Source of the DNA: Opeltia flavorubescens
Taxonomy: Eukaryota; Ascomycota; Lecanoromycetes; Teloschistales; Teloschistaceae
Direction of reading: 5' to 3'
Length of the DNA: 64,000 nt
Assembly: GCA_000442125.1 (NCBI GenBank)
Contig: AUPK01000175.1
Location: 1-64,000 of the forward strand
The position numbers and the translations under genes are program-made. The first letter of the stretch is position 1. The number at the start of each line of letters is the position of its first letter. The notes under the pieces were generated by a model that saw only the letters and a list, made by a program, of their open reading frames with translations, ran no database searches and had not been told where the DNA came from. Positions 24,469 through 34,517 of the stretch are shown one piece after another.

Positions 24469-24487
24469 TAATCTATATCAGCGGCGA
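24469..24487 (-). promoter_or_regulatory. Relic of the shared TATA-type promoter element
   Basis: On the minus strand this reads CCGC-TGATATAGATTAC, matching the elements in front of the two intact Gly/His-rich genes apart from a few bases. It lies about 145 bp upstream of the pseudogene's ATG, nearly the same distance as in the intact copies. Confidence 0.6.
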
Positions 24488-24916
24488 CAAGGCTCATGCG
24501 TCACATCTTCTTTTCATATTGCATGACTATCATTTCACCCGGGGAATGACGCATACCAGAACACGGCCGAAATACTCCCTGACCGAATTCTTCATCCTGC
24601 TAAGGAGATTCTCAAGACTGGCACGGTGGAGCTCAGACACATGGGACGTGACATTCTCGGTATGTTCTACCCTCATCTACTGCAATTTGTTCCTGTCTTC
24701 TATTCCTGCAGCAAAGGAAAAGACGAAAAATAAAAGAGAGATCTATATCTTCTGTAAGTTTCAAAGCCTGAATAATTGTCTGCATACTGTTGTTATTATC
24801 TCATCGCATGTATCATTCAAAAACCCATTCTCCCGGCAGCCGTATTGAGGCTCGTTCAGATACCCTACCAAAATCTCAATTTTAAATGGATATATCTCGC
24901 CCCTCGGTTAAATCCC

Positions 24917-25690
24917 TTACCACGAATCATCAGAGTCTGCAACTGAAGATTCGGCATATGGGTTGCGATTGCCGGCGCTCCTTCCATAACCCATACCGCC
25001 GCCAGGTCGAGGCCCTCCTGCTCCGTGTGCCATACCTCCGCCACCAAGGGCACCGGGTCCATGGCGTCCTCCGCCTAGTTGACGGCCACCATGTGCCGTT
25101 CCAGGTCCTCCTCCAGGGCGACCATCTCCATGCCCTCCCCCGTGACCTCCTCCATGTCTTCCTCCACGTCCCCCTCCACGTCCCCCTCCACGTCCCCCTC
25201 CGTGGCCTCCTCCGTGCCCTCCTCCATGACCTCCCCCATAAGCGGCGTGACCCCCATGTCCTCCTCCAGGCGCTCCACCCATACGACCGCCATGACCGCC
25301 ATGACCACCATAAGCTCCAGCCATACCATGAGTCGGACAGTGTGGATCCACGCCAGCACCGTGAGGACCATGCATCCCCATTCCACCCCGCCCACCACCT
25401 GACAAAACATATTCGAACATAGCCGACAAATCATCGTACCCAGCTTCATGCTGCATGACCATCATTTCCCAAAGGTCTTCCAGTCCGTCCAATGTTCCAT
25501 CGAAGCAGTCGGGGCAAAATTGTTGGGCGAATTGTTGCAGTTCGGGGTTGCCGTGTAGTTGGTCTGCTAGGGCGCGGAATTGCATCTGGTTGAGTTCATC
25601 GGCTTGGGGGATTTCGGAGCCTCCTGGACCCATGCTGTCCATGTCGTGCATGCCGTGCATATCGTGCATGCCATAATACATTCGGTCCAT
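24917..25690 (-). CDS. Gly/His-rich low-complexity protein (257 aa), family member B
   Basis: No known family recognised. The frame is open further upstream, but the first ATG is at 25690 and gives MDRMYYGMHDMHGMHDMDSM, a Met/His-rich start. Residues about 35-97 are a compact, probably helical region (FRALADQLHGNPELQQFAQQ, then C59-P-D-C62, LEDLWEMMVMQHEAGYDDLS). From about 98 to the end the protein is Gly (well over half of some stretches) with His and Arg: GGHGG and GGGRGGG runs, then GGGxG-type repeats, ending SVADSDDSW. No signal peptide or membrane helix, so probably intracellular. The composition fits a metal-binding or phase-separating tail (inference only). The 3' and 5' flanks match those of the decayed copy next door, showing a segmental duplication. 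Confidence 0.75.
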   Translation of the reverse strand: MDRMYYGMHDMHGMHDMDSMGPGGSEIPQADELNQMQFRALADQLHGNPELQQFAQQFCPDCFDGTLDGLEDLWEMMVMQHEAGYDDLSAMFEYVLSGGGRGGMGMHGPHGAGVDPHCPTHGMAGAYGGHGGHGGRMGGAPGGGHGGHAAYGGGHGGGHGGGHGGGRGGGRGGGRGGRHGGGHGGGHGDGRPGGGPGTAHGGRQLGGGRHGPGALGGGGMAHGAGGPRPGGGMGYGRSAGNRNPYAESSVADSDDSW

Positions 25691-25843
25691 GGTTGCTCGC
25701 TTTCGATTCTTGATCACAAGGGTTGAAGGCTTCGTATGATAGCTACTGGTGCGAGACGATTAGATTTGGATAATGTAGGAAGATTATCTTGGAAGTTTGA
25801 AGATTTTTGCAGAAGGAAAGGAAGAGGAGCAGCCAGGCTATGG

Positions 25844-25860
25844 CAATTTATATCCGCGGA
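25844..25860 (-). promoter_or_regulatory. Shared TATA-type promoter element of gene B
   Basis: Minus strand reads TCCGCGGATATAAATTG, about 155-170 bp upstream of the ATG at 25690. The same CCGC-(N)ATATAAATTG arrangement precedes the gene at 26360-26971 at nearly the same distance, so it is probably the core promoter. Confidence 0.65.
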
Positions 25861-26359
25861 ACATCAGTCGATGCGTCATATTCTCTCCAAACATTTTTCT
25901 CTGTTGGATGTATATGACTCGACTAAGAGGGGAGTTGCTCGTTGTACGTCACAAAGCCTTTGATGAATGTTTGGGCCCGGAAGTGTACCTGACAGATCTC
26001 GCAATTACTATTCTCCGACAGTGTCATGACTCGAAAGGCTTGGGAGACTCGAAGATAGGATCTCCAAGAACTGAGTCGGGAGGTTCTTCAGTTTCAAATT
26101 TCGAAACTTCGACAAACATATCAAGTCACTCTTCATTGTAGGCTACCTGACCGCTATTGCTGCTGTCAATTCTGATAGACTCTAACATAATAAAAGGGTT
26201 GCATCACATATGAAATCTTAAAGATTCGGATTTTTTATTGAAACCAAAATTTGCATGCCTGTGATACTAATAAACCATATGCATCGGTACATTCCCTCAT
26301 CAGATTTGAATTTCCCTTTTCGCAAGCAAACAGTCATCAGAAATCACAGATATAAGCCA

Positions 26360-26971
26360 TCAGGACAACATTCCCGCCATTGCTGCTTCATGCCGACGCC
26401 GAGCTCGTGCTTGCTGTGCTCGTTGAGCTTCACCCTCAGTCATCGTTGAACCAGAGCTTACCGTAGATGGCCGATGGCTACCTCGTGGTCCTCCACGGGG
26501 GCCACCTTGCGAACCTTGCGTCCAAGCGCTTCTTCCACCACCACCATGTCCCATAGATCCCATCATTCCATGTCCCATCGACCCATGTCCCATCGATGCA
26601 TGCCCCATAGACGCATGTCCCATCGATCCATGTCCCATCATTCCGTGTCCCATTGGTCCATGTCCTCCAACATGTCGAACTCCATGCATACCATGACCAC
26701 CTCCCACTTGGGACCTGTCAACACCCAATTCTTCTAAAATTCCATCCGACATGGAAGGGACACCATGAGACTCAGCACACGATCTCTCTATCTGAATAAC
26801 CTCGACAACCCGAGATGGTGGAAGCCCAAAATGGCGGCAGAGGTCGTTCAGAGGATGACCAGGTTGGCGAGCAGCCTGTTGGATAATCTGGGAGGTCCCT
26901 TGTGGAGATCCGCTGCCTCCCATGCCTCCCATGCCTCCGTGTCCACCTTGCGGAACTCCCCAGCGGGACAT
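26360..26971 (-). CDS. Gly/His/Met-rich repeat protein (203 aa), family member C
   Basis: No known family recognised. Starts at ATG 26971 with MSRWGVPQGGHGGMGGMGG. Residues about 26-86 form a compact helical region (IIQQAARQPGHPLNDLCRHFGLPPSRVVEVIQIE, then MSDGILEELGV) whose size and position match the helical region of member B, although identity is low. Residues about 91-147 are a Gly-His-Met array with a pentapeptide unit MGHGS or MGHAS repeated about seven times, encoded by 15-bp DNA repeats at about 26,551-26,670. A Gly/Arg/Ser tail and a basic Ala/Arg helix (QRAQQARARRRHEAAMAG) follow. No signal peptide. His and Met spacing would suit copper or other soft-metal binding, but that is speculation. 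The promoter is shared with member B. Confidence 0.75.
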   Translation of the reverse strand: MSRWGVPQGGHGGMGGMGGSGSPQGTSQIIQQAARQPGHPLNDLCRHFGLPPSRVVEVIQIERSCAESHGVPSMSDGILEELGVDRSQVGGGHGMHGVRHVGGHGPMGHGMMGHGSMGHASMGHASMGHGSMGHGMMGSMGHGGGGRSAWTQGSQGGPRGGPRGSHRPSTVSSGSTMTEGEAQRAQQARARRRHEAAMAGMLS

Positions 26972-27119
26972 CTTGTTGTTTGCTGGTCAATATGCAAGTG
27001 TAGAATGGGTTGAAGTAAAGTTCTTGGATGTCGGAGCAGATACAGTAGGAATATAGTTTGATGTTTCAAGGATACAAATGAGAACCGAAGTTTGCAGGAA
27101 GAAAATGAGAGAAATTTCT

Positions 27120-27136
27120 CAATTTATATTGCGGAG
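27120..27136 (-). promoter_or_regulatory. Shared TATA-type promoter element of gene C
   Basis: Minus strand reads CTCCGCAATATAAATTGAG, about 150-165 bp upstream of the ATG at 26971, with the same spacing as in the neighbouring family members. Confidence 0.65.
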
Positions 27137-28802
27137 CGTAAAATACCTGACTCATGGTAATCGTGTGGATGGAAAAAGATGCTGTAGTCTTTGTAACATT
27201 GAGTCAACAGCTTGCTTCATCAAATTCTGCTTTCAAGCGTAGTCAAGCTTCTCATGTCAGGCCTAATGATATAATGCCATCTGCCATTGACAAAAGGGAA
27301 AGAAAAGCACCGACCAAGGGGTTTGAAACTCGGTGCCTAGAAATGCAAAATGAAAGAACACTACGGAATAGCAGGGTTAAGCTCTGATAGTGTGAACCTT
27401 CTTAGGTCTACGTTATCAGAATGGGCTCGCCACTGCGTCCTACCTGAGAAGGTAAATTCAAAGCAGGAGATATAAACCTGATTTTCTTTAGATTGCTTCT
27501 TGATTGTTGATATGGTACCGGGGAGAAAATACTCACGTGTCTCCATGATACATTCTATCCTCCGACTTCGCCCCTTCCATAGTCTTCCTACCGAGTCAAC
27601 GAATATATCCCTTGACGACGTTTCGTATATCAGCAACGCCAAGAGGCTCCAATGTATACAGCTGACAAGGACATAGACTGGTTAGGAGTCGTGCACAATG
27701 AGCGGCTCTGATAATGAATTGAAATGAATTGGAAAGAGGGCAGAAACTCTGTTCGGTAAATATACTTTCCATGAATTCTGAGCAAGTACTGTGGGCTCGG
27801 GACTCCTGCCTGCCATCTGAGGCTATGATGCTGGAGGCAGGGGTTCTACCGGCAATTCTCGCATTCATCTTCTTTCCGATTTAGGAGACTTTACCAACCT
27901 TTACCCACGCTCTCACGACCCACTAGCGCGCTAAGTCTCATGATACGCACTTCCCACGAGCAAGCAGGATTTCCAGTTTGACCATTGCCTGATTCCGCAT
28001 AAGTCGGACGTACCTTGAGGAATTTCCCACATCGATGAGCATGAGTGGTGAACCGGCTATAGTTGTCTTGCCTCCGGGAATCTCTACAGCGAATATCTTA
28101 TATTGCATGACCTATTGATCCAGGGTTTCCAGTCTTAGCAGGTATGCGGTTCATTTGCTGTCGTGTAATTTTATAAATAGCTAATGATCATTCTATAACG
28201 TTGCTGATGGCTTCTTAAATTATATATCTCAAATTACCTGCTTTAACAAGACTGATCGGCGTAATCTGAAAAATGGTTGAGTACAAAGTGATCGTTGGAT
28301 GAATTCGCTTTATCCACTGCTGCTGCCCGCCAAGCCACTCTAAAAGCAATACGGCTAGACCCAGTAGGTACTTATCCCGCTTTCCGCCATCCCAGTTGTA
28401 ATCAAAGTACTAACGATTAAAGGCTTATTTTAGTCTACTACGCTAGCTTGATATAGCAATAAAAGTTCAAAATAATTATTAAACAAAAAAAACTACCGTT
28501 TACACTTTTTAAATAATGAATACAACCCTTTTTTTATCGATTTTTAATAATAAACTTCGAGATTCTAGAAATCGAATAATAATACCTCGGATATAATAAT
28601 ATCGCCGCTAATCTACTGTATAGCAGTCAAGCGCGCGGGTAATTGGATTCGGGTGAATTAATTGGAAGAGAAGTGAGTTTATTATTTCAACTCCAAACCT
28701 ATAATGCTTCCAGATGTTTTCAATCCGTGGTAGTCGCCGATCATTGGCTCCGAGGTTCCCGAGAAGATTATGCAAAATTATCGAAATTCTCGGAGTAAAG
28801 AA
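27137..28802. other. Intergenic with a small AT-rich, RIP-like island
   Basis: No supported gene; two minus-strand frames of about 90 codons (27361-27868) lack recognised features. At about 28,420-28,640 the DNA turns AT-rich and poor in CA/TG, with TTTTTAATAATAAAC-like runs resembling the large repeat block, so it may be a fragment of a RIP-mutated repeat. Confidence 0.5.
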
Positions 28803-31391
28803 ATGAATGGTATGTGTGTTGGCAGCAATTTGACGTGACGTTATTGAGAGAACCCAAGCTTACCCGCCTTTAACTTCACTCCAGGCGGCAAATCCCCGCA
28901 GCGGAAATCAACAAGATCAATTACATCAAATAGAGCCCCGTCACAGCTCTCATCCCTCCGCAACCGACCATCAACTACACCGTCAGGCTCACTAATTTCT
29001 CGTGTATGTCTAATGCGCAGCGCACGCTTCCCACCGCTGACATTGCTTCGCTTCGTCAAAGCCGAGCATCGAAGTTCAGGTTCCTTGGGTTCCTCCATAC
29101 ATTCCGAACGTCACCACACCTGCCCTACCCTACTCCCACTTCACCGTCCCAAGCCAGATACAGGACGGCGGTGATGGAACGATCATATCGAGGTACACAA
29201 AAGTGGATGGCACGATCGGCTTCACTGTCAGAGTCACGCACGGTCTGGCAAACGAGACAAATGGAGACGAGGGGGTGGAGGTTGATTTGGCACAAATCTA
29301 CGAACACGTGACACCAGAAGAACTTGAGAGATATGAGAACCATGACTGGGAGCTGGAAGATGAACGGGAGCGCAATCGACCGAAGCTGGGAAGGCCCAGG
29401 AAAAGACCTCCACTCGATGGGCCAGGTCTGCTTGCTGTACATACTACACCTCAGCTGAAGCGACCACGTGGACGACCTCCAAAAAGTTCAGTCAAGAAGT
29501 CTGTACAAGCAGGCAATGACACTCCTTCAGCCTTCGTTGCTGTCCATGTTCCTTCGCCTGTCAAACCAGGCGAGGCAATGGCAGCTAGCTTGTCCTCAGC
29601 GCCGTCGCGGTCGGCACCAAATGTTCAGCATGAGCGAGAGCTCACCACGTCTTCTGTAGAGGATATTTCTTTCTCCCTCGATAGAAGTAAGACTCGGCTG
29701 AAACAGGTGATTATTGGGTTCTGTCAGCTAATGCTCTGGTAGACATGAACACACAAGTCGATCAATTAACGCCATCCATCAGAAACAAAGTCACTGGTGC
29801 TAAGAGTCAAGGTCCTTCTCCGAACAAACGACACAAAGCATCATACTCGATGGTTCAAGCAGCGCTTGGCGACAGTGAAACCTCAGACGAGGATGAGCTG
29901 GCACCATACTCTGATAGCGAAGATGAGTTGACATTAGCACCCACAAATCAAAAACGGCGCCTGATCAAAGGCGCAGCGGAGGTGGCCAATCCCGTGCCGG
30001 ACAAGGACGACGGCGACGAAGAACTCTTCCTTACTCCTATCAGAAGACAAGACTCACCAACTCAACAAAGCCCTGACGATCGAGCAGCATCTGCTAAGGA
30101 CCAGTCTCCAGTTCAACGGACCATCAGCTCTTCTTCTACTGACGTGACGGATCTTCTTGAACAATTCCAAGCCAGAAAAACCCGTGGAGTCCAGTCGAAG
30201 TCGCCAACTAGACTCTCTCCCAACGCCATCCGGTCTAACACCATGGTCCGAAATCTTGGTTGTCAAAATCCTGCGAAAAATTCGTCAATGACGGCAAAAC
30301 CTCAACAGCATCCCCCAGCACCGTCGGTAAACCAAACCCCGCAGCTTGGCTTTCTCCACGGGTTGAAAAAGGCGGTCTTAAATACATTCAGTCCACAGAA
30401 AGCAATGGAGCCTTCTCCCGTACCTCCCAAAACACAGCAACATCAATTTACAGGGCCTATCTTAGGAACGCGCGTGGACCATGCACTGAGCGCCAGAAGA
30501 GTAGAACATCAGCAGCCTACACGAAAGCGGCAAGGGCAACTACCATGGGGCTCTGCGAGTTCAAATCCCATTCCAAACGCTACACCACTCTCCAAGAACG
30601 AGTCCACCCCTCCCTCCTCTCGCAAGACCTGCCATAGTATGACCCCTCATTTTCCACGATCGAAGCGATTCCATCAAAACATTACATCTCCCTCTTTGCG
30701 TGGTGGGATCATTGGCCCGGCTGCTTCCAACAGGAGCTCCAAGCAGGATCACCATGCCCATCTGACATCTTCACATTCCAATAAAACCATTATCCACAAA
30801 GGTCATACACTCCAACCCCTCTCCAACAACCGTCATCATTCCCCCGTTCTTGCAGGACCTATCACCCTCGGAGATCTTGAAACGTCATCCGAGGACAACG
30901 ATCCTAGTCCTCCTCCTACCGCTATGGGCAATCGTCATTCTTCGCCTAGACGTAGACTCAATCAGGCAATCACTCTTGGAGATCTGGAGACCTCATCTGA
31001 ATACAACGATCACAGTCCTCCTCCTACCGCTATAGGCAATCATCACTCTTCACCAAGACGTAGAGCCAATCAAGCAATCACCCTCGGCGATCTGGAGACA
31101 TCATCCGAAGAGGATGATCCCCTTCCTTCCACCAACAACATTAAGGACCGGCACTCTCCAGGCACGGGAAGAGGAATGTACGGAAGGAGTAATCAGGCAA
31201 TCAAGCTTGGAAGTCCCATCACCTCTTCTGCATCTAGCTCAGACTCATCAGGAATGTTGGATTCGAACCCGGTAGGTCAATTCAGGCATGATCGACCATC
31301 TGACGCCGACTTTACGAAGAAACGACGGCGTGCATCTGATGAGAGTGGAAAAGCGGGTGAAGGAACTTGGTACAGGATGGTTAGACGGTAA
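28803..31391 (+). CDS. AT-hook protein with three C-terminal repeats (811 aa, 4 exons)
   Basis: Family not recognised, but nuclear DNA binding is likely. Exons 28803-28809, 28849-29003, 29062-29686 and 29743-31391 keep phase and give 812 codons including the stop. Introns 2 (GTATGT..CTGAC..AAG) and 3 (GTAAGA..CTAATG..TAG) are convincing. Intron 1 (39 bp) is short, so the 7-nt first exon is tentative. Two AT-hooks lie at about residues 164-170 (GRPRKRP) and 187-195 (KRPRGRPPK), within a conserved-looking region from PSIEVQVPWVPPYIP to the hooks. The rest is Ser/Pro-rich with acidic patches (SETSDEDELAPYSDSEDEL). Near the C-terminus, from about residue 634, a roughly 37-residue unit AITLGDLETSSE...SSPRRR is repeated three times, with a partial fourth (AIKLGSPITSS). 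It converges on UBA4. Confidence 0.75.
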
Positions 31392-32195
31392 CGTGGAGGG
31401 TACTGGCTTGCGAGTCAGGGAAACGAGTGATGAGGGAGCAATGTCTACTGGTCGGGCTAAGATCAGGAATCATGATTATGAAATTTATGATGATAATCCT
31501 TTATGGTTTTAGCGAGCGCGCTATGAGGCGTAGGACATGGATATTTAGCATGAGCATTATGATATGAAAGTTTTGCTTTAAGATGGTGATTGTGCTGTGT
31601 TTGAGTAAAACGGAACATTTTTTTTGAGAGCAGCTATTTTAGTTGAGGATACGATGGTGTAATGTATGAATATTGCATAGAATCGCTACAGGCTACGAAT
31701 TAGGCCCATAGCCTCATTGCAAGTTTTGCGCGGTAATCAAAGGGGCAAATATGTCATCGACGGGCATTTCGTCAACAATTGTGTCTTCGAAAACTCAATG
31801 ACGCTCTGCATCGTCTGCCAGTGAAGCAACACCATCGGCTGCCAGTATTGGACGATTTCCAGCTCATAGAGCAGGTGTAAATTACTAGACGAGCTTTATT
31901 TGAAGTCATGCTCGAGCCCTGTTGTGAGACTCTGAATTTCTGGGAGCTCAACGAACGGGTCAAAAAGATGGGCTTCTGAAAATCGCAGGAGTAACCCTAG
32001 ACCACGGTTACAGACACGGGAATCGTGCTCTGGCTAGGTGAAGCTGGCACTGATAAGGAGATACAGATCCGAGGTTTGAGGGTCTGAGATGTGGTGATTC
32101 GATAATCCGAGCCTGCCGTAGAAAAGACTGCCACTTGTAGCCTACCCAATAGCAATGGTGTGGAATGCCAAATGAATCCTCTGCAAGATCCATGG
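31392..32195. other. Convergent 3' intergenic region
   Basis: About 800 bp between the AT-hook gene and UBA4 stop codons. Short frames on both strands have no support. No repeat or RNA gene was recognised. Confidence 0.5.
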
Positions 32196-33755
32196 TCAGT
32201 AATCCGGGAAAGTAGGATCCACATCTCGCCTCCAGGCATCAATGCCGCCCTTGATATCGCCTATGCTGCATTTATAGTAATCGCTAAGAATCTTTGCTGC
32301 AGTTTGTGAATCGTTGCCGTGCCGACATATCGTGTGGATTGATATCTCGTTGAAAATTTTATGTTCCGTGTTCAAAGCAATCGTTGAGAGCTTGTCCAAC
32401 TGATAAGCCTTGATGCCCGGGCTGGGAAGAATCCTTTCCAATTCCTTATTGAGATCTAGCAGGGAGGACGGACGCTTAAGGTCTTCGATGGGGACGTTAA
32501 TACTTCCGTCAATCTTGGCTATGTCGTACTCAGTCCGGGGGCGGACGTCGATCAAGATACAACGATTGGGAGGCAACCGTCTTCGTTGCTGCAAATAATC
32601 AATCGGTCGCGTTCTCATGGTGCGCTTAAGGGGGTTGTTGGTTTTCGTTCCGCAGAAAGCAACGTAATCAAGGCTTCCAGATGAAAGCGAACCTTCCGAA
32701 ATGACTGCATTCCGTGAGCATGAAGGACAATCATCTCTTTTTCCCTTGATTTTGACCGTTCGAAACATCGGATCACTGATCGCTGAGTAGAGCAACATGG
32801 TTGGCGGACCAGGGACTCCGAAAGTATCGGTTGAGCTTTGAGTTATTGAGTTATCGTTTCCTCTCACAAGTAATTTCAAAGCAGCAGTAGCCATCAGTAC
32901 GCCTAAGACACCAACTACAGGCCCAAATATACCACCCTCGCCGCAGCTTGATACCGTTTCTGGTGGTGACGGTTTTGGAAACACACAACGGTAGCAGAAC
33001 TTCCCAGGCTGTTTGCCGTTCACTACATAAGGATCGTTGAGTACTAGAAGCTGACCTTCCATGCCCAATGCTGATGCAGACACAAGAGGTTTACCTGCCA
33101 AGACGGCAGCATCAGATATAAGGTAACGTGACGTAGGATGGTCTGTACAATCCAGAATGAGGTCGTACCCCTTGAAGATTTCCACGGCCTCCTGTGGTAT
33201 GAGTGGGAATAGGTATGCTGGATACGTTGACAGAGGGTTTAGCTCTTCCAAAAATTCTTGAGCACTGGCAACCTTCAAATATGTCACGCGTGACGTGGTG
33301 TGGATAATCTGGCGGTGAAGATTTGATGTCTCGACGCCATCGCCATCAACAAGACCAATCTTGCCGACTCCTGCTCCAGCCAGATATGCTGCAGCTGGGC
33401 AACCCAACCCACCGAGACCGACAATCAAAACAGAGGCTTCTTTAAGTCTGAGCTGTCCCTGCAGGCCGATTTGAGGAAGGATCATCTGTCGTCCATATCG
33501 CCTGTACTCGTTTGCCGCAAGGGGCCATCTGGAAGAGCCATTTTCCAAAGAGGATTCCTTTGCATAGTCCTCTGGTGGAAGTGGCGAGGAGGCATTGCGT
33601 CTTTTCTGAGGTATTTGAGATTTTGGAATCCTAGATCGATTGTTTTGCTGCCTCTCGGCTTCAATAAGCTGGCGTGTGAGACTCTTCAAGTGAGATCTTG
33701 TCTTGGAGATTTTTTCTCGAAGCTGGGCCGCAACAAAGTCAACGTCAGGATCCAT
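32196..33755 (-). CDS. UBA4: Adenylyltransferase and sulfurtransferase Uba4 (MOCS3 homologue)
   Basis: Activates the ubiquitin-like protein Urm1 by adenylation and thiocarboxylation; serves 2-thiolation of tRNA wobble uridine, protein urmylation and, in organisms with the cofactor, molybdopterin synthesis. Single exon; the frame extends upstream, but the first ATG (33755) gives 519 aa and a typical coiled-coil N-terminus (FVAAQLREKISKTRSHLKSL). The E1-like domain has the nucleotide motif VLIVGLGGLGCPAAAYLAG (GLGGLG 113-118), D-x-D in GLVDGDGVETSNLHRQ, zinc pairs CYRC (254-257) and CPSC (343-346), and the catalytic Cys in VSSCGEGG (C271). The C-terminal rhodanese domain has ILIDVRPRTEYDIAKIDGSINVP and the persulfide Cys in CRHGNDS (C477). 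All key residues are present. Start codons of UBA4 and SLX9 are 181 bp apart. Confidence 0.96.
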   Translation of the reverse strand: MDPDVDFVAAQLREKISKTRSHLKSLTRQLIEAERQQNNRSRIPKSQIPQKRRNASSPLPPEDYAKESSLENGSSRWPLAANEYRRYGRQMILPQIGLQGQLRLKEASVLIVGLGGLGCPAAAYLAGAGVGKIGLVDGDGVETSNLHRQIIHTTSRVTYLKVASAQEFLEELNPLSTYPAYLFPLIPQEAVEIFKGYDLILDCTDHPTSRYLISDAAVLAGKPLVSASALGMEGQLLVLNDPYVVNGKQPGKFCYRCVFPKPSPPETVSSCGEGGIFGPVVGVLGVLMATAALKLLVRGNDNSITQSSTDTFGVPGPPTMLLYSAISDPMFRTVKIKGKRDDCPSCSRNAVISEGSLSSGSLDYVAFCGTKTNNPLKRTMRTRPIDYLQQRRRLPPNRCILIDVRPRTEYDIAKIDGSINVPIEDLKRPSSLLDLNKELERILPSPGIKAYQLDKLSTIALNTEHKIFNEISIHTICRHGNDSQTAAKILSDYYKCSIGDIKGGIDAWRRDVDPTFPDY

Positions 33756-33936
33756 TGCCGATCTAAGTAAATTCACAGGCGGTCAGAAGGCGCTGAGGCG
33801 CCAAGGATCGGATATGTAAGTCTATCTTTAGGGTTTCGGTCCGAGCCGTTAGGGCTTGTTGGAAGTTGTTGGAATTTCGGTACTCCAAAATCGAGTCTCT
33901 TACAGAAGAAGCTCAGTCCCTTACCACGTAAGAGCG
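33756..33936. promoter_or_regulatory. Compact UBA4/SLX9 divergent promoter with telobox-like site
   Basis: A 181-bp region shared by two translation-related genes. It contains TTTAGGGTTT at 33827-33836, a match to the telobox (AAACCCTAA type) known from ribosomal and ribosome-biogenesis promoters in several eukaryotes, and a second TTAGGG at 33849-33854. Function in this species is inferred. Confidence 0.5.
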
Positions 33937-34517
33937 ATGGTAGGCTTGAGTATGGAATATCTCGAATCTTGCACTAATTCAGGCAGGCTCCGACCATCAC
34001 CAAAGGATCTTCAATCCGCCCACGGGGCTCCAAGTCTGCCTCGAACGCCATCCGCCACACCCACCCCGGAGCTCGGAGCGCTTTTCCGACCTCCAAAAAG
34101 GATAAGCGAACCATCAAACACTCGTCTCTCATCTCGCGTATCGAAAAATCCAAGCCCCAAACGAAGCGGCAAAGACGACCAGCAAAAAAACTCATCACCA
34201 GTCTTGACTCCCTCGCGCAAGCTTTACCCGCAGCAGACAAGGCTGAGCCTGTCGAAACAGCGGCCACGACCATCAAACACAGAAGTCTAAAGAGCAAGCC
34301 TGGGGCGATGAAAAGGAAGGAGAAAATCATTAGCATGGAGAAGGATCGCTTCAATAAGAATATGGCACAAATGGCTGCTTGGCAACCCGCCGCTGCTGAC
34401 GGACAAGTTGCAAGCCATAACACACCAGCGAGTAATGCTTCACATGCATACACCAAATGGGCTGCCTTACGGTCCTTTATTCAGCAGACAATGGAGAAGC
34501 GTCCCGACCCGAGATGA
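33937..34517 (+). CDS. SLX9: Ribosome biogenesis protein Slx9
   Basis: Small nucleolar/nuclear protein that binds pre-40S particles and helps ITS1 processing and export. The frame from 33987 to 34517 reads SKKDKRTIKHSSLISRIEKSK, KKLITSLDSLAQALP, TIKHRSLKSKPGAMKRKEKI, EKDRFNKNMAQM and finally KWAALRSFIQQTME, which is the fungal Slx9 signature in order. The longer open frame at 33856-34290 is a shadow in another phase. Upstream, this frame is closed by a stop at 33975, so an intron is needed. I place it at 33940-33986 (GTAGGC..GCACTAATTC..CAG, 47 bp), leaving a first coding exon that is just ATG and a protein beginning MAPTITKG, a normal fungal start (177 aa). The donor is unusual, so the first exon is less sure than the rest. 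Confidence 0.88.

Noticed and set aside
24886-25422. 178-codon plus-strand His/Leu/Arg-rich frame
   Set aside because: Antisense of the Gly/His-rich repeats; low-complexity DNA opens several frames, and the minus strand has the ATG, promoter and paralogue.
33827-33854. TTTAGGG/TTAGGG strings as a telomere remnant
   Set aside because: Only two separated copies between two housekeeping genes; a telobox-type promoter element is a simpler reading.
33856-34290. 144-codon plus-strand open frame at the SLX9 locus
   Set aside because: It is in a different phase from the SLX9 signature, which runs clearly through 33987-34517; the longer frame is a Ser/Pro-rich shadow.
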